Source: Hymenobacter ruricola (GTDB lineage: Bacteria > Bacteroidota > Bacteroidia > Cytophagales > Hymenobacteraceae). Taken from it: a stretch of 64,000 nt of DNA. Below the pieces are notes generated by a model. The model was not told the origin of the DNA and ran no database searches. It saw only the letters and a program-made list of their open reading frames with translations. Position 1 is the stretch's first letter; every line of letters begins with the position of its first letter. Positions 39,624-48,276 of the stretch are shown here, piece by piece. Made by a program: the position numbers and the translations under genes. The DNA lies in assembly GCF_015694525.1 (NCBI RefSeq), contig NZ_JADQDM010000008.1:62001-126000 (forward strand), read 5' to 3'.

Positions 39624-40670
39624 ATGGAATTAGGAATCAGCTCTTTTGGCGAAGTGGCACCCGCCCACCTCGCTGGCCAGGACCACGCCGCCACCCAGCG
39701 CATGCAGGAACTCCTGGCCCTGGCCCGCCGCGCCGACGAAGTGGGCCTCGACGTGCTGGCCCTCGGCGAGCACCACCGGCCCGACTTCATCATTTCCTCG
39801 CCCGAAGTGGTGCTGGCAGCCGCGGCGGCCGTCACCCGGCGCATTCGCCTGAGCAGCGCCGTCACCGTGCTTAGCTCCGCCGACCCGGTGCGGACCTTTC
39901 AGAATTTTGCCACGGTGGACTTGATTTCCGGCGGCCGGGCCGAGATTATCGCAGGCCGCGGGTCGTTTATCGAGTCCTACCCCCTGTTCGGCTACGACCT
40001 CGACGACTACGACGAGCTGTTTGTGGAAAAGCTGTCGTTGCTGTTGAAAATCAACGAAAGCGAAGTTGTGACCTGGCAGGGCAAGCACCGGCCCGGCATT
40101 GCGGCGCAGGGCGTGTACCCGCGCCCGGCCCAGGCCAAAATTCCCGTCTGGATAGGCATCGGCGGCACGCCGGCTTCGGCGGTGCGGACCGGCAAGCTGG
40201 GCCTGCCGCTCACCATTGCCATCCTGGGCGGCGCCCCCGACCGCTACGTGCCCTTCGCCGAACTCTACCGCGAGGCGGCCCAGCAGGCCGGCCACGACGC
40301 GGCCCGGCTGCCGCTGTGCCTGAACTGCCACTTCCACCTGGCCGAAACTTCCCAGCAGGCCGCCGACGAGTTTTTCCCGCCCTACGCCACGCTCATGAAC
40401 CGCATCGGCCGCGAGCGGGGCTGGTCGCCCATGGACCGGCGGCATTTCGACTTCCTGCGCGGGCCGCAGGGGCCGTTGTTCGTGGGCACGCCGCAGGAAA
40501 TCACCCAGAAGCTGCTGCACCTGCACGGGCTGTTCAACAACACGCGTTTCCTGGCGCAGCTGGTGCTCGAAGGCATTTCGCCCGCGAGCGTATTGCGCTC
40601 GGTGGAGCTGTTTGGCCAGGAAGTAGCGCCGGCCGTGCGGGCGGCGCTGGGTGTTCAACCCGCCGCCTAG
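39624..40670 (+). CDS. LLM class flavin-dependent oxidoreductase
   Basis: A 348-residue TIM-barrel enzyme of the luciferase-like monooxygenase family, using FMN or F420 type cofactors. Family features: MELGISSFGE start, ADEVGLDVLALGEHHRPDFI, RIRLSSAVTVLSSADPVRTF, GRAEIIAGRGSFIESYPLFG, IPVWIGIGGTPASAVRTGKL. The closest type is the group of alkanal monooxygenase-like proteins with an EHH motif, whose substrates are mostly unknown. Full length with a good ATG at 39624 five bases after the TPR gene. Third gene of the unit. Confidence 0.92.
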   Translation: MELGISSFGEVAPAHLAGQDHAATQRMQELLALARRADEVGLDVLALGEHHRPDFIISSPEVVLAAAAAVTRRIRLSSAVTVLSSADPVRTFQNFATVDLISGGRAEIIAGRGSFIESYPLFGYDLDDYDELFVEKLSLLLKINESEVVTWQGKHRPGIAAQGVYPRPAQAKIPVWIGIGGTPASAVRTGKLGLPLTIAILGGAPDRYVPFAELYREAAQQAGHDAARLPLCLNCHFHLAETSQQAADEFFPPYATLMNRIGRERGWSPMDRRHFDFLRGPQGPLFVGTPQEITQKLLHLHGLFNNTRFLAQLVLEGISPASVLRSVELFGQEVAPAVRAALGVQPAA

Positions 40671-40769
40671 CTTAGGCGCTTGCGGCCGAAGATTTATTTA
40701 CCCACCAGACAACCCAGCGACCGGCTTGGCGGTCAGGGAGAAGTATGGTTTCACTTTAGCCTTTTCGCT

Positions 40770-41426
40770 ATGCGCTACGTCTTCTTTCTGCTCCTGCTCG
40801 CGGCCCAAACGGCATTTGGCCAATGCTGCCCCTACATGCAGCCCGTGAAGGTGCTGCCCGCCAACCCCACGGCTACCGACGACGTGCGCCTCGTGTTTCA
40901 GGCCACCACCGGTGGCCGGGGCGCGCAGCTCAGCGGCAGCCTGGTGCGGGCCGGCAACGCCCTCACCTACACCAGCTGCTACTACAGTGGCCCCCTCGCC
41001 CAGCCCCAAACCTACCTCGATACCGTGCGCGTGGGCCAGCTGCCGACGGGCAGCTACACGGTGTCATTCATCGGCATCCAGTCGTGCAACACGCAGTGCG
41101 TGGAGCAAATGCGCAATTCCACCTCGGCCACTTTCCAGGTGAGCGGCGCTCTGGCCACCCGCACCGCGGCCGAGGGCTGGGCCGTGTATCCGGTGCCGGC
41201 CACCGGCTCCTCCCTCACGCTGTGGGCCCCGGCCGACAAAGCCATTCAGCGCCTGCAGCTGCTGGACGCGGCCGGCCGTAGCTGCTTCGAATACGCTGGC
41301 AGCGAGCTGACGCGCCAGGGCAACGAGTGGCAGTTGTGCCTGCCCGCCCTGCCGGCCGGCCTATACTCGCTGCGCATCGGCGTAGCCAGCGGCGAGGCCG
41401 TCACGCAGCGGGTGCTGCTGCCGTAA
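40770..41426 (+). CDS. Small secreted protein with T9SS sorting domain
   Basis: 218 residues. Signal peptide MRYVFFLLLLAAQTAFG-QC, then a Cys-rich region (QCCPYMQPVKVLPANPTATD) and a beta-sandwich (VRLVFQATTGGRGAQLSGSL, TGSYTVSFIGIQSCNTQCVE) with five cysteines that could pair. The last about 75 residues (WAVYPVPATGSSLTLWAPAD, LQLLDAAGRSCFEYAG, LYSLRIGVASGEAVTQRVLL) match a type A T9SS sorting domain. Function unknown. Ends before a clear terminator shared with ahcY. Confidence 0.85.
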   Translation: MRYVFFLLLLAAQTAFGQCCPYMQPVKVLPANPTATDDVRLVFQATTGGRGAQLSGSLVRAGNALTYTSCYYSGPLAQPQTYLDTVRVGQLPTGSYTVSFIGIQSCNTQCVEQMRNSTSATFQVSGALATRTAAEGWAVYPVPATGSSLTLWAPADKAIQRLQLLDAAGRSCFEYAGSELTRQGNEWQLCLPALPAGLYSLRIGVASGEAVTQRVLLP

Positions 41427-41447
41427 AGTAGTCCCCTACCCGCAACG

Positions 41448-41484
41448 AAAAAGGCCGGTCCACATGCGTGGACCGACCTTTTTT
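41448..41484. terminator. Bidirectional terminator
   Basis: AAAAAGGCCGGTCCAC pairs with GTGGACCGACCTTTTTT around ATGC. It lies between the convergent small T9SS gene and ahcY and has A and T tracts on the two sides. Confidence 0.85.
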
Positions 41485-41500
41485 GGCTTAAAAAGAGCTG

Positions 41501-42820
41501 CTAGTAGCGGTACAGGTCCGACTTGAACGGGCCTTCTACCGGCACCTTGATGTAGTCGGCTTGCTTGGAGGTCAGCTCGTCCAGCTCCACGCCGATTTTG
41601 GCGAGGTGCAGGCGGGCCACCTTCTCGTCGAGGTGCTTGGGCAGGGTGTACACCTGGTTTTCGTACTGGTCGCCGCGCTGCCACAGCTCCAATTGGGCCA
41701 GGGTCTGGTTCGTGAACGAGTTCGACATCACGAACGAGGGGTGGCCGGTGGCGCAGCCCAGGTTCACGAGGCGGCCTTCGGCGAGGATAATCACCTCTTT
41801 GCCGTCGATGGTGTAAATGTCCACCTGCGGCTTCACCGTGTCTTTGGTGTGGCCGTAGTTGCCGTTCAGCCAGGCCATGTCAATTTCATCGTCGAAGTGG
41901 CCGATGTTGCAGACAATGGCCTTATCCTTCAGGGCGCGGAAATGCTCCTCGCGGATGATATCGCAGTTGCCGGTGGTGGTGATGACGATGTCGGCGCGCG
42001 GAATGGCGTTTTCCATCTTCTTCACCTCAAAGCCGTCCATGGCCGCCTGCAGGGCGCAAATGGGGTCAATTTCCGTCACGATGACGCGGGCGCCGGCGCC
42101 GCTCAGCGAGGCGGCGGTGCCTTTTCCTACGTCGCCGTAGCCGGCCACCACGGCCACTTTGCCGGCCATCATCACGTCGGTAGCCCGGCGGATGGCGTCC
42201 ACGGCCGACTCTTTGCAGCCGTACTTGTTGTCGAACTTCGACTTCGTCACCGAGTCGTTCACGTTGATGGCGGGGAAGGGCAGCGTGCCATTCTTCACGC
42301 GCTCGTACAGGCGCAGCACGCCGGTCGTCGTCTCTTCGCTCACGCCTTTGATGCCGGCGGCCAGCTCGGGGTAGCGGTCCAGCACCATGTTGGTGAGGTC
42401 GCCGCCGTCGTCCAGAATCATGTTCAGGGGCTGGCGGTCTTCGCCGAAGAACAGCGTCTGCTCGATGCACCAGTCAAACGAGGCCTCGTCCATGCCTTTC
42501 CAGGCATACACCGGGATGCCGGCGGCGGCAATGGCGGCAGCGGCGTGGTCCTGCGTCGAGAAGATGTTGCACGACGACCACGTCACCTCGGCGCCCAGAG
42601 CGGTGAGGGTTTCGATGAGCACGGCCGTTTGGATGGTCATGTGCAGGCAGCCGGCAATGCGGGCCCCTTTGAAGGGCTGGGCCGCGCCAAACTCCTCGCG
42701 CAGCGACATAAGGCCGGGCATTTCGGCTTCGGCGAGGCGGATTTCCTTGCGGCCCCACTCGGCCAGGCTCATGTCCTTTACTTTGTACGGAACGTACGTT
42801 TTCGTCGTGGTTTCCACCAT
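41501..42820 (-). CDS. ahcY: Adenosylhomocysteinase
   Basis: Splits S-adenosylhomocysteine into adenosine and homocysteine, relieving product inhibition of methyltransferases. 439 residues. Sequence landmarks: GCLHMTIQTAVLIETLTALG, WSSCNIFSTQDHAAAAIA, then DDGGDLTN, the NAD-binding GYGDVGKGTAASLSGAGARV, and SFVMSNSFTNQTLAQLELW, finishing SDLYRY. Length and motifs are complete. Start at 42820 (MVETTTKTYVPY) fits the family; upstream frame is unlike. A TATCTTTA on the minus strand (about 42857-42864) is a likely -7 box. metK lies 5 kb away on the opposite strand. Confidence 0.97.
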   Translation of the reverse strand: MVETTTKTYVPYKVKDMSLAEWGRKEIRLAEAEMPGLMSLREEFGAAQPFKGARIAGCLHMTIQTAVLIETLTALGAEVTWSSCNIFSTQDHAAAAIAAAGIPVYAWKGMDEASFDWCIEQTLFFGEDRQPLNMILDDGGDLTNMVLDRYPELAAGIKGVSEETTTGVLRLYERVKNGTLPFPAINVNDSVTKSKFDNKYGCKESAVDAIRRATDVMMAGKVAVVAGYGDVGKGTAASLSGAGARVIVTEIDPICALQAAMDGFEVKKMENAIPRADIVITTTGNCDIIREEHFRALKDKAIVCNIGHFDDEIDMAWLNGNYGHTKDTVKPQVDIYTIDGKEVIILAEGRLVNLGCATGHPSFVMSNSFTNQTLAQLELWQRGDQYENQVYTLPKHLDEKVARLHLAKIGVELDELTSKQADYIKVPVEGPFKSDLYRY

Positions 42821-42856
42821 GATATGAATTGATTGTGAGTATCGCGTTTCAACCGT

Positions 42857-42864
42857 AAAGATAC
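42857..42864 (-). promoter_or_regulatory. Possible -7 box of ahcY
   Basis: The minus strand reads TATCTTTA about 37 bases upstream of the ahcY ATG, one base off the TAnnTTTG consensus. No -33 element was identified. Confidence 0.35.
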
Positions 42865-43050
42865 AGGATTTGTTCGGGGCTGGTGCAGACAGCTTCAGCG
42901 CAACAGCAGCAGCGCATTGCCCCGAACGGTCCCAGCTTTTGCTCCGGGCTTTGAGCCACAGAAGAGTCACTGTTTCGGGAAAGCTTAGCTACCCGACCCG
43001 TTCGCAGTTAGCTCCAAAACAGTGGGGGAGCAGGCAATTCCTCAGATACA

Positions 43051-43083
43051 AAAAAGCCCGCTGGATAGTATCCAGCGGGCTTT
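43051..43083 (-). terminator. Terminator of the DUF4397 gene
   Basis: AAGCCCGCTGGA and TCCAGCGGGCTT pair around a short loop, with a T tract (AAAAAA on the plus strand) in the minus direction, about 35 bases beyond the stop codon at 43117. Confidence 0.85.
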
Positions 43084-43116
43084 CCTCTAAAAAAATTTGC
43101 AAAAGCCTCGTCGCAG

Positions 43117-43872
43117 CTAGTTGTTCTGAGTGATAACGACCTGGGTTTGCTGAGCAATAGGAACGCCTGAACCCGAAATGCCCCGCACCAAGATGGTGTA
43201 AATTTTTCCGGCCTCAAACGTCTTGCTGCCCGTGCCGGCCCCAGTGCCATCGCCCACCGCTATAACCGGGGTACGGGTGGTGTTGCCGGCGGTGCCGGTT
43301 GTCACCGACAGGTTAAACGGCCCAGCGTTGATGGCAGCGAAGGGAGAAGCCGTGCCAAACGCGACATCGGGAGTAAGGTCGGTGGTAGGGCCGCCCGGGG
43401 TAGCAGCCGGAACCGTCAGCCGCACCGGCGAGGCAGCGCCCACGCCCAGGTGCACTAGGCGAACCTTAGCAGTCCCCGTTGCCGGAGCCGACAGGTCGTC
43501 GGACACCACCAGCAAGTCGGCGCTGCCAATGGTAGCGGTAGGCGAGTACACAAAGGCCGAATAGTTCTGGTCTTTTGCAACCGTCAACGGCTTGCTTGCA
43601 ACAACCTGCGTTCCATTTTTAACGCTCAGCGTAGGCGTTCCGGAGTTGATGTTAAAGTACGTACCCGTTTGGCCATAGTTGAGCTGGCCGCCCTGCTGGT
43701 CGTTCACAAACACGGTCACGGTGGTGTTGGCGGCGGCGGCGGCGTGCGACACCAGCACTTTGCCTTGGTCGGGCGCGGGAGCCGCCGGCTCGTCGTCTTT
43801 GCCGCACGAGGCCAACAGCACCGTGGCCGGCAACAGGGCCCGGAGGGCGAGGGAAAAGAGAGACGTTTTCAT
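43117..43872 (-). CDS. DUF4397 domain lipoprotein
   Basis: 251 residues: lipoprotein signal MKTSLFSLALRALLPATVLL, then ASCGKDDE (Cys 23 followed by acidic residues, a typical surface-export context), then the DUF4397 beta-sandwich: VLVSHAAAAANTTVTVFVND, LSVKNGTQVVASKPLTVAKD, YSAFVYSP, AKVRLVHLGVGAASPVRLTV, and a final KIYTILVRGISGSGVPIAQQ. The family is found on bacterial surfaces and is of unknown function; it often occurs near adhesion proteins. Single gene with its own terminator. Confidence 0.9.
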   Translation of the reverse strand: MKTSLFSLALRALLPATVLLASCGKDDEPAAPAPDQGKVLVSHAAAAANTTVTVFVNDQQGGQLNYGQTGTYFNINSGTPTLSVKNGTQVVASKPLTVAKDQNYSAFVYSPTATIGSADLLVVSDDLSAPATGTAKVRLVHLGVGAASPVRLTVPAATPGGPTTDLTPDVAFGTASPFAAINAGPFNLSVTTGTAGNTTRTPVIAVGDGTGAGTGSKTFEAGKIYTILVRGISGSGVPIAQQTQVVITQNN

Positions 43873-44017
43873 ACTAGGTATTCAACTAAAAAGGTGGGGA
43901 TGAGCCGCCCGGAAACTACCGGCCGGCCCGGCCTGAACGTGAGAACGGCCCGCTTTGTTGAGTTTACCGGCCGGAATATTGGCGGCGAGGCGCATTTTCG
44001 GCCTCCGTTCGCCTTCT

Positions 44018-44025
44018 ATCTTTGT
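44018..44025 (+). promoter_or_regulatory. -7 box of the 204-residue protein gene
   Basis: TATCTTTG matches TAnnTTTG and is three bases upstream of the ATG at 44029. The start codon would be near the 5' end of the transcript. Confidence 0.45.
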
Positions 44026-44028
44026 TAT

Positions 44029-44643
44029 ATGCACACTATTTCCTGGTTGGCTGCCGCGCGGTGGCAGCTTCGCGGCGCGGCTTCTATGGCGCTGGTTTTT
44101 AGCCTGGTGGCGTCGGCGCGGGCCCAGCAGGCCCCGGCCACCATCCGCCTGCACCCCGAAGACGCCGAGCGCGGCCTCAACGGCCCGCAGCACAACTTCG
44201 AGTTTTTGCCGCCCGGCGTGGGCGGCGAGGCCTACCAAAGCGCGGGCTTCTTTGGCCAGAAGCTGCGGCCCTACCTGGCCGGCAACGCCGAAGCCCTGGC
44301 CAGCCTGGACCAGTACCGCCGCCAGAAAACCATTTTCCTGGTCGACCGCGTGGTGGCCGTGGGCTCCTTTGGTCTGTGGGGCCAGCAAATCCTGATTGGC
44401 GACGAGCGCCAGTACTTCAACAACACCCAGAAAGTGGCCCTCGGCGTGTTTGCCACCAGCATCCTGGCCACGCTGTTCATCAACCGCAACACCAACACCT
44501 ACATGAAGCGCGCCGTGCAGGCGTACAACGATGCCCCGCCGGCCCATGGCAGCCTGTGGCCGCGGCTGCGCCCCAGCGGCGTGGGCCTGGGCGCGGCGCC
44601 CACCGGCCAGCCCCTGCTGGCGCTGCGCTGGGCGGTACGATAA
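44029..44643 (+). CDS. Hypothetical membrane protein, 204 residues
   Basis: Signal peptide or first helix up to about residue 33 (GAASMALVFSLVASARA-QQ), a polar region (IRLHPEDAERGLNGPQHNFE, then YRRQKTIFLVDRVVAVGSFG) and a second membrane helix (VALGVFATSILATLFINRN), followed by a tail with Pro/Leu/Gly (RLRPSGVGLGAAPTGQPLLA). The ending resembles the last strand of an outer membrane protein (LALRWAVR). Family not recognised. Followed after 30 bases by the methyltransferase gene, so probably one transcript. Confidence 0.7.
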   Translation: MHTISWLAAARWQLRGAASMALVFSLVASARAQQAPATIRLHPEDAERGLNGPQHNFEFLPPGVGGEAYQSAGFFGQKLRPYLAGNAEALASLDQYRRQKTIFLVDRVVAVGSFGLWGQQILIGDERQYFNNTQKVALGVFATSILATLFINRNTNTYMKRAVQAYNDAPPAHGSLWPRLRPSGVGLGAAPTGQPLLALRWAVR

Positions 44644-44673
44644 CGCCCGCCGCTTTTCCGTATACGCTTCCTC

Positions 44674-45876
44674 ATGGACTACCCCCTGCCCGAAGCGGCC
44701 CGGCGCTACGTGGCCGCGCACCTGCACGACGACCCCGCCCACTTGGCCCTGCAGGCCCGCCGCCACCCCGGCCTGCCCGTGCCCGAGCTGGTGCGCCAGA
44801 TTCAGGCGCGCCAGAAGGCCCGCGTGAAGCTGCCCGACTGGGCCGACAACCCCGATTTGATTTTTCCGCCGGCGCTGTCCGTCGAGCAGGCGTCCTCGGC
44901 GCGCACGGCGGCGTTCAAGGCCGGGCTGGTGGACGGGCAGCGGCTGGCCGACCTCACCGGCGGCTTCGGGGCCGACGCGGCGGCGTTTGCCCGGCGCGTG
45001 GCGCACGTCGACTATGTGGAACGCAACCCCGCGCTGGCCGAAGTGGTGCGCTATAATTTTGGCCAATTGGGCCTGACCAACGTGGACGTGCACGCCGCTG
45101 AGGCCCTGGAATTTCTGAAGGAAACGCCCCAGCATTACGACTGGCTGTACCTCGACCCGGCCCGGCGCGACACCGCCGCCCGCAAGATTTTTCTGTTGCG
45201 CGACTGCGAGCCCGACGTGGTGAAGCTGCTGCCCCTGCTGCTGCACAAGGCCGATAAAGTCCTGCTCAAGACGTCGCCCATGCTCGACATTGAGCACGCC
45301 GTGCAGGGGCTGGGCCACGTGCGCCGCCTCTGGGTGGTGGCCGTCGACAACGAGGTGAAGGAGGTGCTGTACGAGCTGGGCCAGGAGCCCGCCGTGGACC
45401 CCGAGCGCTACGCCCTGAACCTGCGCCGCGACGGCAGCCAGCAGGAATTCCGCCTCAACCGCGCCCGCGAAGCCCGCGCCACGCCCCGCTACGCCGAGGC
45501 TCAGCAGTACCTCTACGAGCCCAACGCGGCCGTGCTCAAGGCCGGCGCCTTCCGCAGCATCGGCACGGCATTCGAGCTGCTGAAGCTACACCAACACAGC
45601 CACCTCTATACGTCCGATGTGCTGCGGGCCGATTTTCCGGGGCGCATTTTCCGGGTGCGGGCCGTGGAGAAGGCCGACGGGGCCGCCCTCAAGGCGCACC
45701 TGGGCCCGGAGGCCCGGGCGCACGTCACCACCCGCAACTTCCCCGATTCGGTGGCCGATTTTCGGCAACGCACCGGCATCCGGGAAGGCGGCGAGGTATA
45801 CCTGTTTGCCACCACCGACCTGCGCGGCCGGCCCGTGGTGCTGGTGTGCGAGAAGGTGACGCCCGCGGCTGCCTGA
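44674..45876 (+). CDS. Class I SAM methyltransferase with THUMP-like domain
   Basis: 400 residues. Residues about 85-190 hold a Rossmann-type methyltransferase core: VDGQRLADLTGGFGADAAAF (SAM motif I), DYVERNPALAEVVRYNF, then DWLYLDPARRDTAARKIFLL, where DPAR replaces the DPPY-like catalytic motif. The C-terminal part (RIFRVRAVEKADGAALKAHL, RNFPDSVADFRQRTGIREGG) matches the THUMP-like domain typical of Bacteroidota homologues. Such proteins are predicted RNA (rRNA or tRNA) methyltransferases; the exact base is unknown. Fits with the methyl cycle genes nearby by chance or by need. Confidence 0.9.
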   Translation: MDYPLPEAARRYVAAHLHDDPAHLALQARRHPGLPVPELVRQIQARQKARVKLPDWADNPDLIFPPALSVEQASSARTAAFKAGLVDGQRLADLTGGFGADAAAFARRVAHVDYVERNPALAEVVRYNFGQLGLTNVDVHAAEALEFLKETPQHYDWLYLDPARRDTAARKIFLLRDCEPDVVKLLPLLLHKADKVLLKTSPMLDIEHAVQGLGHVRRLWVVAVDNEVKEVLYELGQEPAVDPERYALNLRRDGSQQEFRLNRAREARATPRYAEAQQYLYEPNAAVLKAGAFRSIGTAFELLKLHQHSHLYTSDVLRADFPGRIFRVRAVEKADGAALKAHLGPEARAHVTTRNFPDSVADFRQRTGIREGGEVYLFATTDLRGRPVVLVCEKVTPAAA

Positions 45877-45966
45877 TTAGCGTTGCGGCGGCCCTATACC
45901 CTTCCCGCGGTCCTTGCGTAAGTGAAAGCACCGGAAGCGCAGGGCTTCCGGGCCAATTCTTTCGCA

Positions 45967-46701
45967 ATGCGTTTTACCGATAAAGTGTGCTTGGTGACGG
46001 GCGGCACCTCCGGCATTGGCCAGGCCGCCTGCCTGCGCCTGGGTGCCGAGGGCGGCACCGTAATAGCCCTGGGCCGTGACAAAAAGGATGGCGCCGAAAC
46101 CGTGCGCCTCATCAAGGAAGCCGGCGGCCAGGCCGTGTTCATGGCTTGCGATTTGGCCAAGCCCAAGGCCATCGAAGCCACCGTGCAGAAGGTGCTGGCC
46201 AAATTCCACCGCATCGATGTGCTGGTGTGCGACGCGGCCATGATGACATTTGAGCCGCTGGTGAAACTGCCGCTGGAAAAGTGGGATGTGCTGATGCAGG
46301 TGAACCTGCGCTCGCTGGCCCAGCTCACGCAGCTGTGTCTGCCGCACATGCCCAAAGGCAGCGCCATTGTGGCCATCAGCTCGGTGCACGCCCACCAGAC
46401 CACCGCCAGCGTGGTGCCCTACGCCACCAGCAAGGGCGGCATGGAAGCCTTCGTGCGGGGCATGAGCCGGGAGCTGGATTTCCGCCAGACCCGCATCAAC
46501 GCCATTGCGCCCGGCGCCGTCGACACGCCAATGCTCTGGAGCAACCCCAACGTGAAAAACGGCACCGAGAAAATCGACAAAGCCACCGTGGGCCAGCCCG
46601 AAGAGCTGGCCGCTGCCATTGCCTTCCTGGCTTCCGGCGAAGCCAGCTTTGTGCACGGCACGACGTTGGCCGTGGACGGCGGCCGACTGGCCCAATTATA
46701 G
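45967..46701 (+). CDS. SDR family oxidoreductase
   Basis: A 244-residue short-chain dehydrogenase. NAD(P)-binding TGGTSGIG is at residues about 11-18, the NNAG-like motif reads VCDAAMM (Asn replaced by Asp and Ala, unusual), catalytic Ser in VAISSVHAH and YATSK (Tyr-x3-Lys) are present, followed by NAIAPGAVDTPM and the C-terminal FLASGEASFVHGTTLAVDGG. Typical 3-oxoacyl-ACP reductase-like or glucose dehydrogenase-like length; substrate unknown. The first basic residue after the glycine motif (GRDKK) suggests NADP. 90 bases after the methyltransferase gene. Confidence 0.92.
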   Translation: MRFTDKVCLVTGGTSGIGQAACLRLGAEGGTVIALGRDKKDGAETVRLIKEAGGQAVFMACDLAKPKAIEATVQKVLAKFHRIDVLVCDAAMMTFEPLVKLPLEKWDVLMQVNLRSLAQLTQLCLPHMPKGSAIVAISSVHAHQTTASVVPYATSKGGMEAFVRGMSRELDFRQTRINAIAPGAVDTPMLWSNPNVKNGTEKIDKATVGQPEELAAAIAFLASGEASFVHGTTLAVDGGRLAQL

Positions 46702-46787
46702 GCTGCCAGCACCGCCAGCCCGTTGGCAAATCGGGCGGGCCGGCACTTTCGCGTGGCCAGCACTACGGTCAATAGCCCAGATTTCCG

Positions 46788-46795
46788 TAGTTTTG
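46788..46795 (+). promoter_or_regulatory. -7 promoter box of metK
   Basis: TAGTTTTG fits the TAnnTTTG consensus and lies 75 bases upstream of the metK ATG. The transcript would begin just before the hairpin at 46800-46834. Confidence 0.5.
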
Positions 46796-46799
46796 CGGC

Positions 46800-46834
46800 G
46801 CGCCCGCCTGCCGGTTATTTGGCTAGGCGGGCGC
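46800..46834 (+). promoter_or_regulatory. Strong hairpin in the metK leader
   Basis: GCGCCCGCCT and AGGCGGGCGC pair perfectly (10 bp), with an extra GCC/GGC inside, followed by CCCTGCTTTTT. The form equals an intrinsic terminator and sits between the -7 box and the ATG of metK, so it may act as an attenuator, or end transcription from the SDR gene. It does not show the core of a known SAM riboswitch that I can recognise. Confidence 0.6.
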
Positions 46835-46869
46835 CCTGCTTTTTCTCTCTTGCCCTTTTCGCGCATTCA

Positions 46870-48132
46870 ATGCCCTATCTGTTCACTTCCGAATCGGTTT
46901 CGGAAGGCCATCCCGATAAAGTTGCCGACCAGATTTCCGACGCCATTCTCGATGAGTATTTGCGTCAGGACCCCGCTTCCAAAGTGGCGTGCGAAACGTT
47001 GGTGACCACCGATTTCGCCCTCGTAGCCGGCGAAATCAAGTCCAAGGCCCACGTCGACGCCGAGCCCATTGTGCGCGAAACCATCCGCCGCATCGGCTAC
47101 GACAAGCCCGAATACCTTTTCAACGCCGACACCTGCGAGGTGATGAACCGCCTGCACGAGCAGTCGCCCGACATCAACCAGGGCGTGGAGCGGGCCAAGG
47201 ACGAAGACCAGGGCGCCGGCGACCAGGGCATGATGTTCGGCTATGCCAGCCACGAAACGGCCAACTACATGCCGCTGGCCCTCGACCTCTCGCACCGCCT
47301 GCTGCAAGAGCTCGCCGCTATCCGCCGCGAAGGCCGCGACATGCCCTACCTGCGGCCCGACGCTAAGAGCCAGGTCACCATTCGCTACTCCGACGACCAC
47401 AAGCCCGAGGCCATCGACACCATCGTCATCAGCACCCAGCACGACGAGTTCGACGCTTCGGAGAGCGTGATGCTCGATAAAATCAAGGCCGATGTGCTCA
47501 GCGTGCTCATTCCGCGCGTGCAGGCCGGCCTCAGCGCCGACGCCCAGGCCCTGTTCACCGACCAGATTACCTACCACATCAACCCCACCGGCAAGTTCGT
47601 CATCGGCGGTCCGCACGGCGACTCGGGCCTCACCGGCCGCAAAATTATCGTGGACACCTACGGCGGCAAGGGCGCGCACGGCGGCGGCGCCTTTTCCGGC
47701 AAAGACTCGTCTAAAGTAGACCGCTCGGCGGCCTACGCCACCCGCCACATCGCCAAAAACCTGGTGGCCGCCGGCGTGGCCGACCAGGTGCTGGTGCAAG
47801 TGGCCTACGCCATTGGCGTGGCCGAGCCCGTGGGCGTATTCGTGACCACCTACGGCACCACCAAAGCCAAAGGCGCCAACGGCAGCATCCTCACCGACGG
47901 CGAAATCGCCGAAAAAGTAACCACGCTCTTCGACCTTCGCCCCTACGCCATCGTGCAGCGTTTCGGCCTGCAAAACCCCATCTTCGGCCAAACCGCCGCC
48001 TACGGCCACATGGGCCGCCAGCCCGGCACCGTGAACGTGGTGATGCCCGGCGGCGAAACCAAAACTTTCGAAACCTTCACCTGGGAAAAGCTCGACTACG
48101 TGCCCCAGATTAAGGCCGAGTTTGGCTTGTAG
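46870..48132 (+). CDS. metK: Methionine adenosyltransferase (SAM synthetase)
   Basis: Makes S-adenosylmethionine from methionine and ATP. 420 residues, with the family motifs TSESVSEGHPDKVADQISDA at the N-terminus, GAGDQGMMFGYA, IGGPHGDSGLTGRKIIVDTY, then GGGAFSGKDSSKVDRSAAYA (P-loop-like), and the C-terminal FGRTAAYGH-like variant QTAAYGHMG. Length is slightly above the E. coli enzyme, as usual for Bacteroidota. Start at 46870 is certain from homology; the frame runs open upstream without protein features. Leader of about 75 bases contains a hairpin. Followed by an exceptionally long terminator hairpin. Confidence 0.98.
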   Translation: MPYLFTSESVSEGHPDKVADQISDAILDEYLRQDPASKVACETLVTTDFALVAGEIKSKAHVDAEPIVRETIRRIGYDKPEYLFNADTCEVMNRLHEQSPDINQGVERAKDEDQGAGDQGMMFGYASHETANYMPLALDLSHRLLQELAAIRREGRDMPYLRPDAKSQVTIRYSDDHKPEAIDTIVISTQHDEFDASESVMLDKIKADVLSVLIPRVQAGLSADAQALFTDQITYHINPTGKFVIGGPHGDSGLTGRKIIVDTYGGKGAHGGGAFSGKDSSKVDRSAAYATRHIAKNLVAAGVADQVLVQVAYAIGVAEPVGVFVTTYGTTKAKGANGSILTDGEIAEKVTTLFDLRPYAIVQRFGLQNPIFGQTAAYGHMGRQPGTVNVVMPGGETKTFETFTWEKLDYVPQIKAEFGL

Positions 48133-48164
48133 CTTTTTAGCGGTCAGCCTTTAGCTGATAGCCA

Positions 48165-48244
48165 TTAGCTTCTATAAAGTCATAGCAAAAAGCCCCGCCT
48201 GAGTAATCAGGCGGGGCTTTTTGCTATGACTTTATAGAAGCTAA
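48165..48244. terminator. 38-bp perfect hairpin between metK and raiA
   Basis: The arms 48165-48202 and 48207-48244 are exact reverse complements over 38 bases with a GTAA loop. The inner part AAAAAGCCCCGCCTGA/TCAGGCGGGGCTTTTT is a normal bidirectional terminator; the outer part (TTCTATAAAGTCATAGC) greatly exceeds the usual length. Short imperfect repeats of AGCTAATAGCC flank it on both sides, extending the pairing. Confidence 0.95.
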
Positions 48245-48276
48245 CAGCTAATAGCCATCAGCTAATAGCTCAATGA

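Noticed and set aside
42821..43050. SAH riboswitch upstream of ahcY
   Set aside because: No recognisable SAH riboswitch core or strong pairing was seen in the gap; only a possible -7 box.
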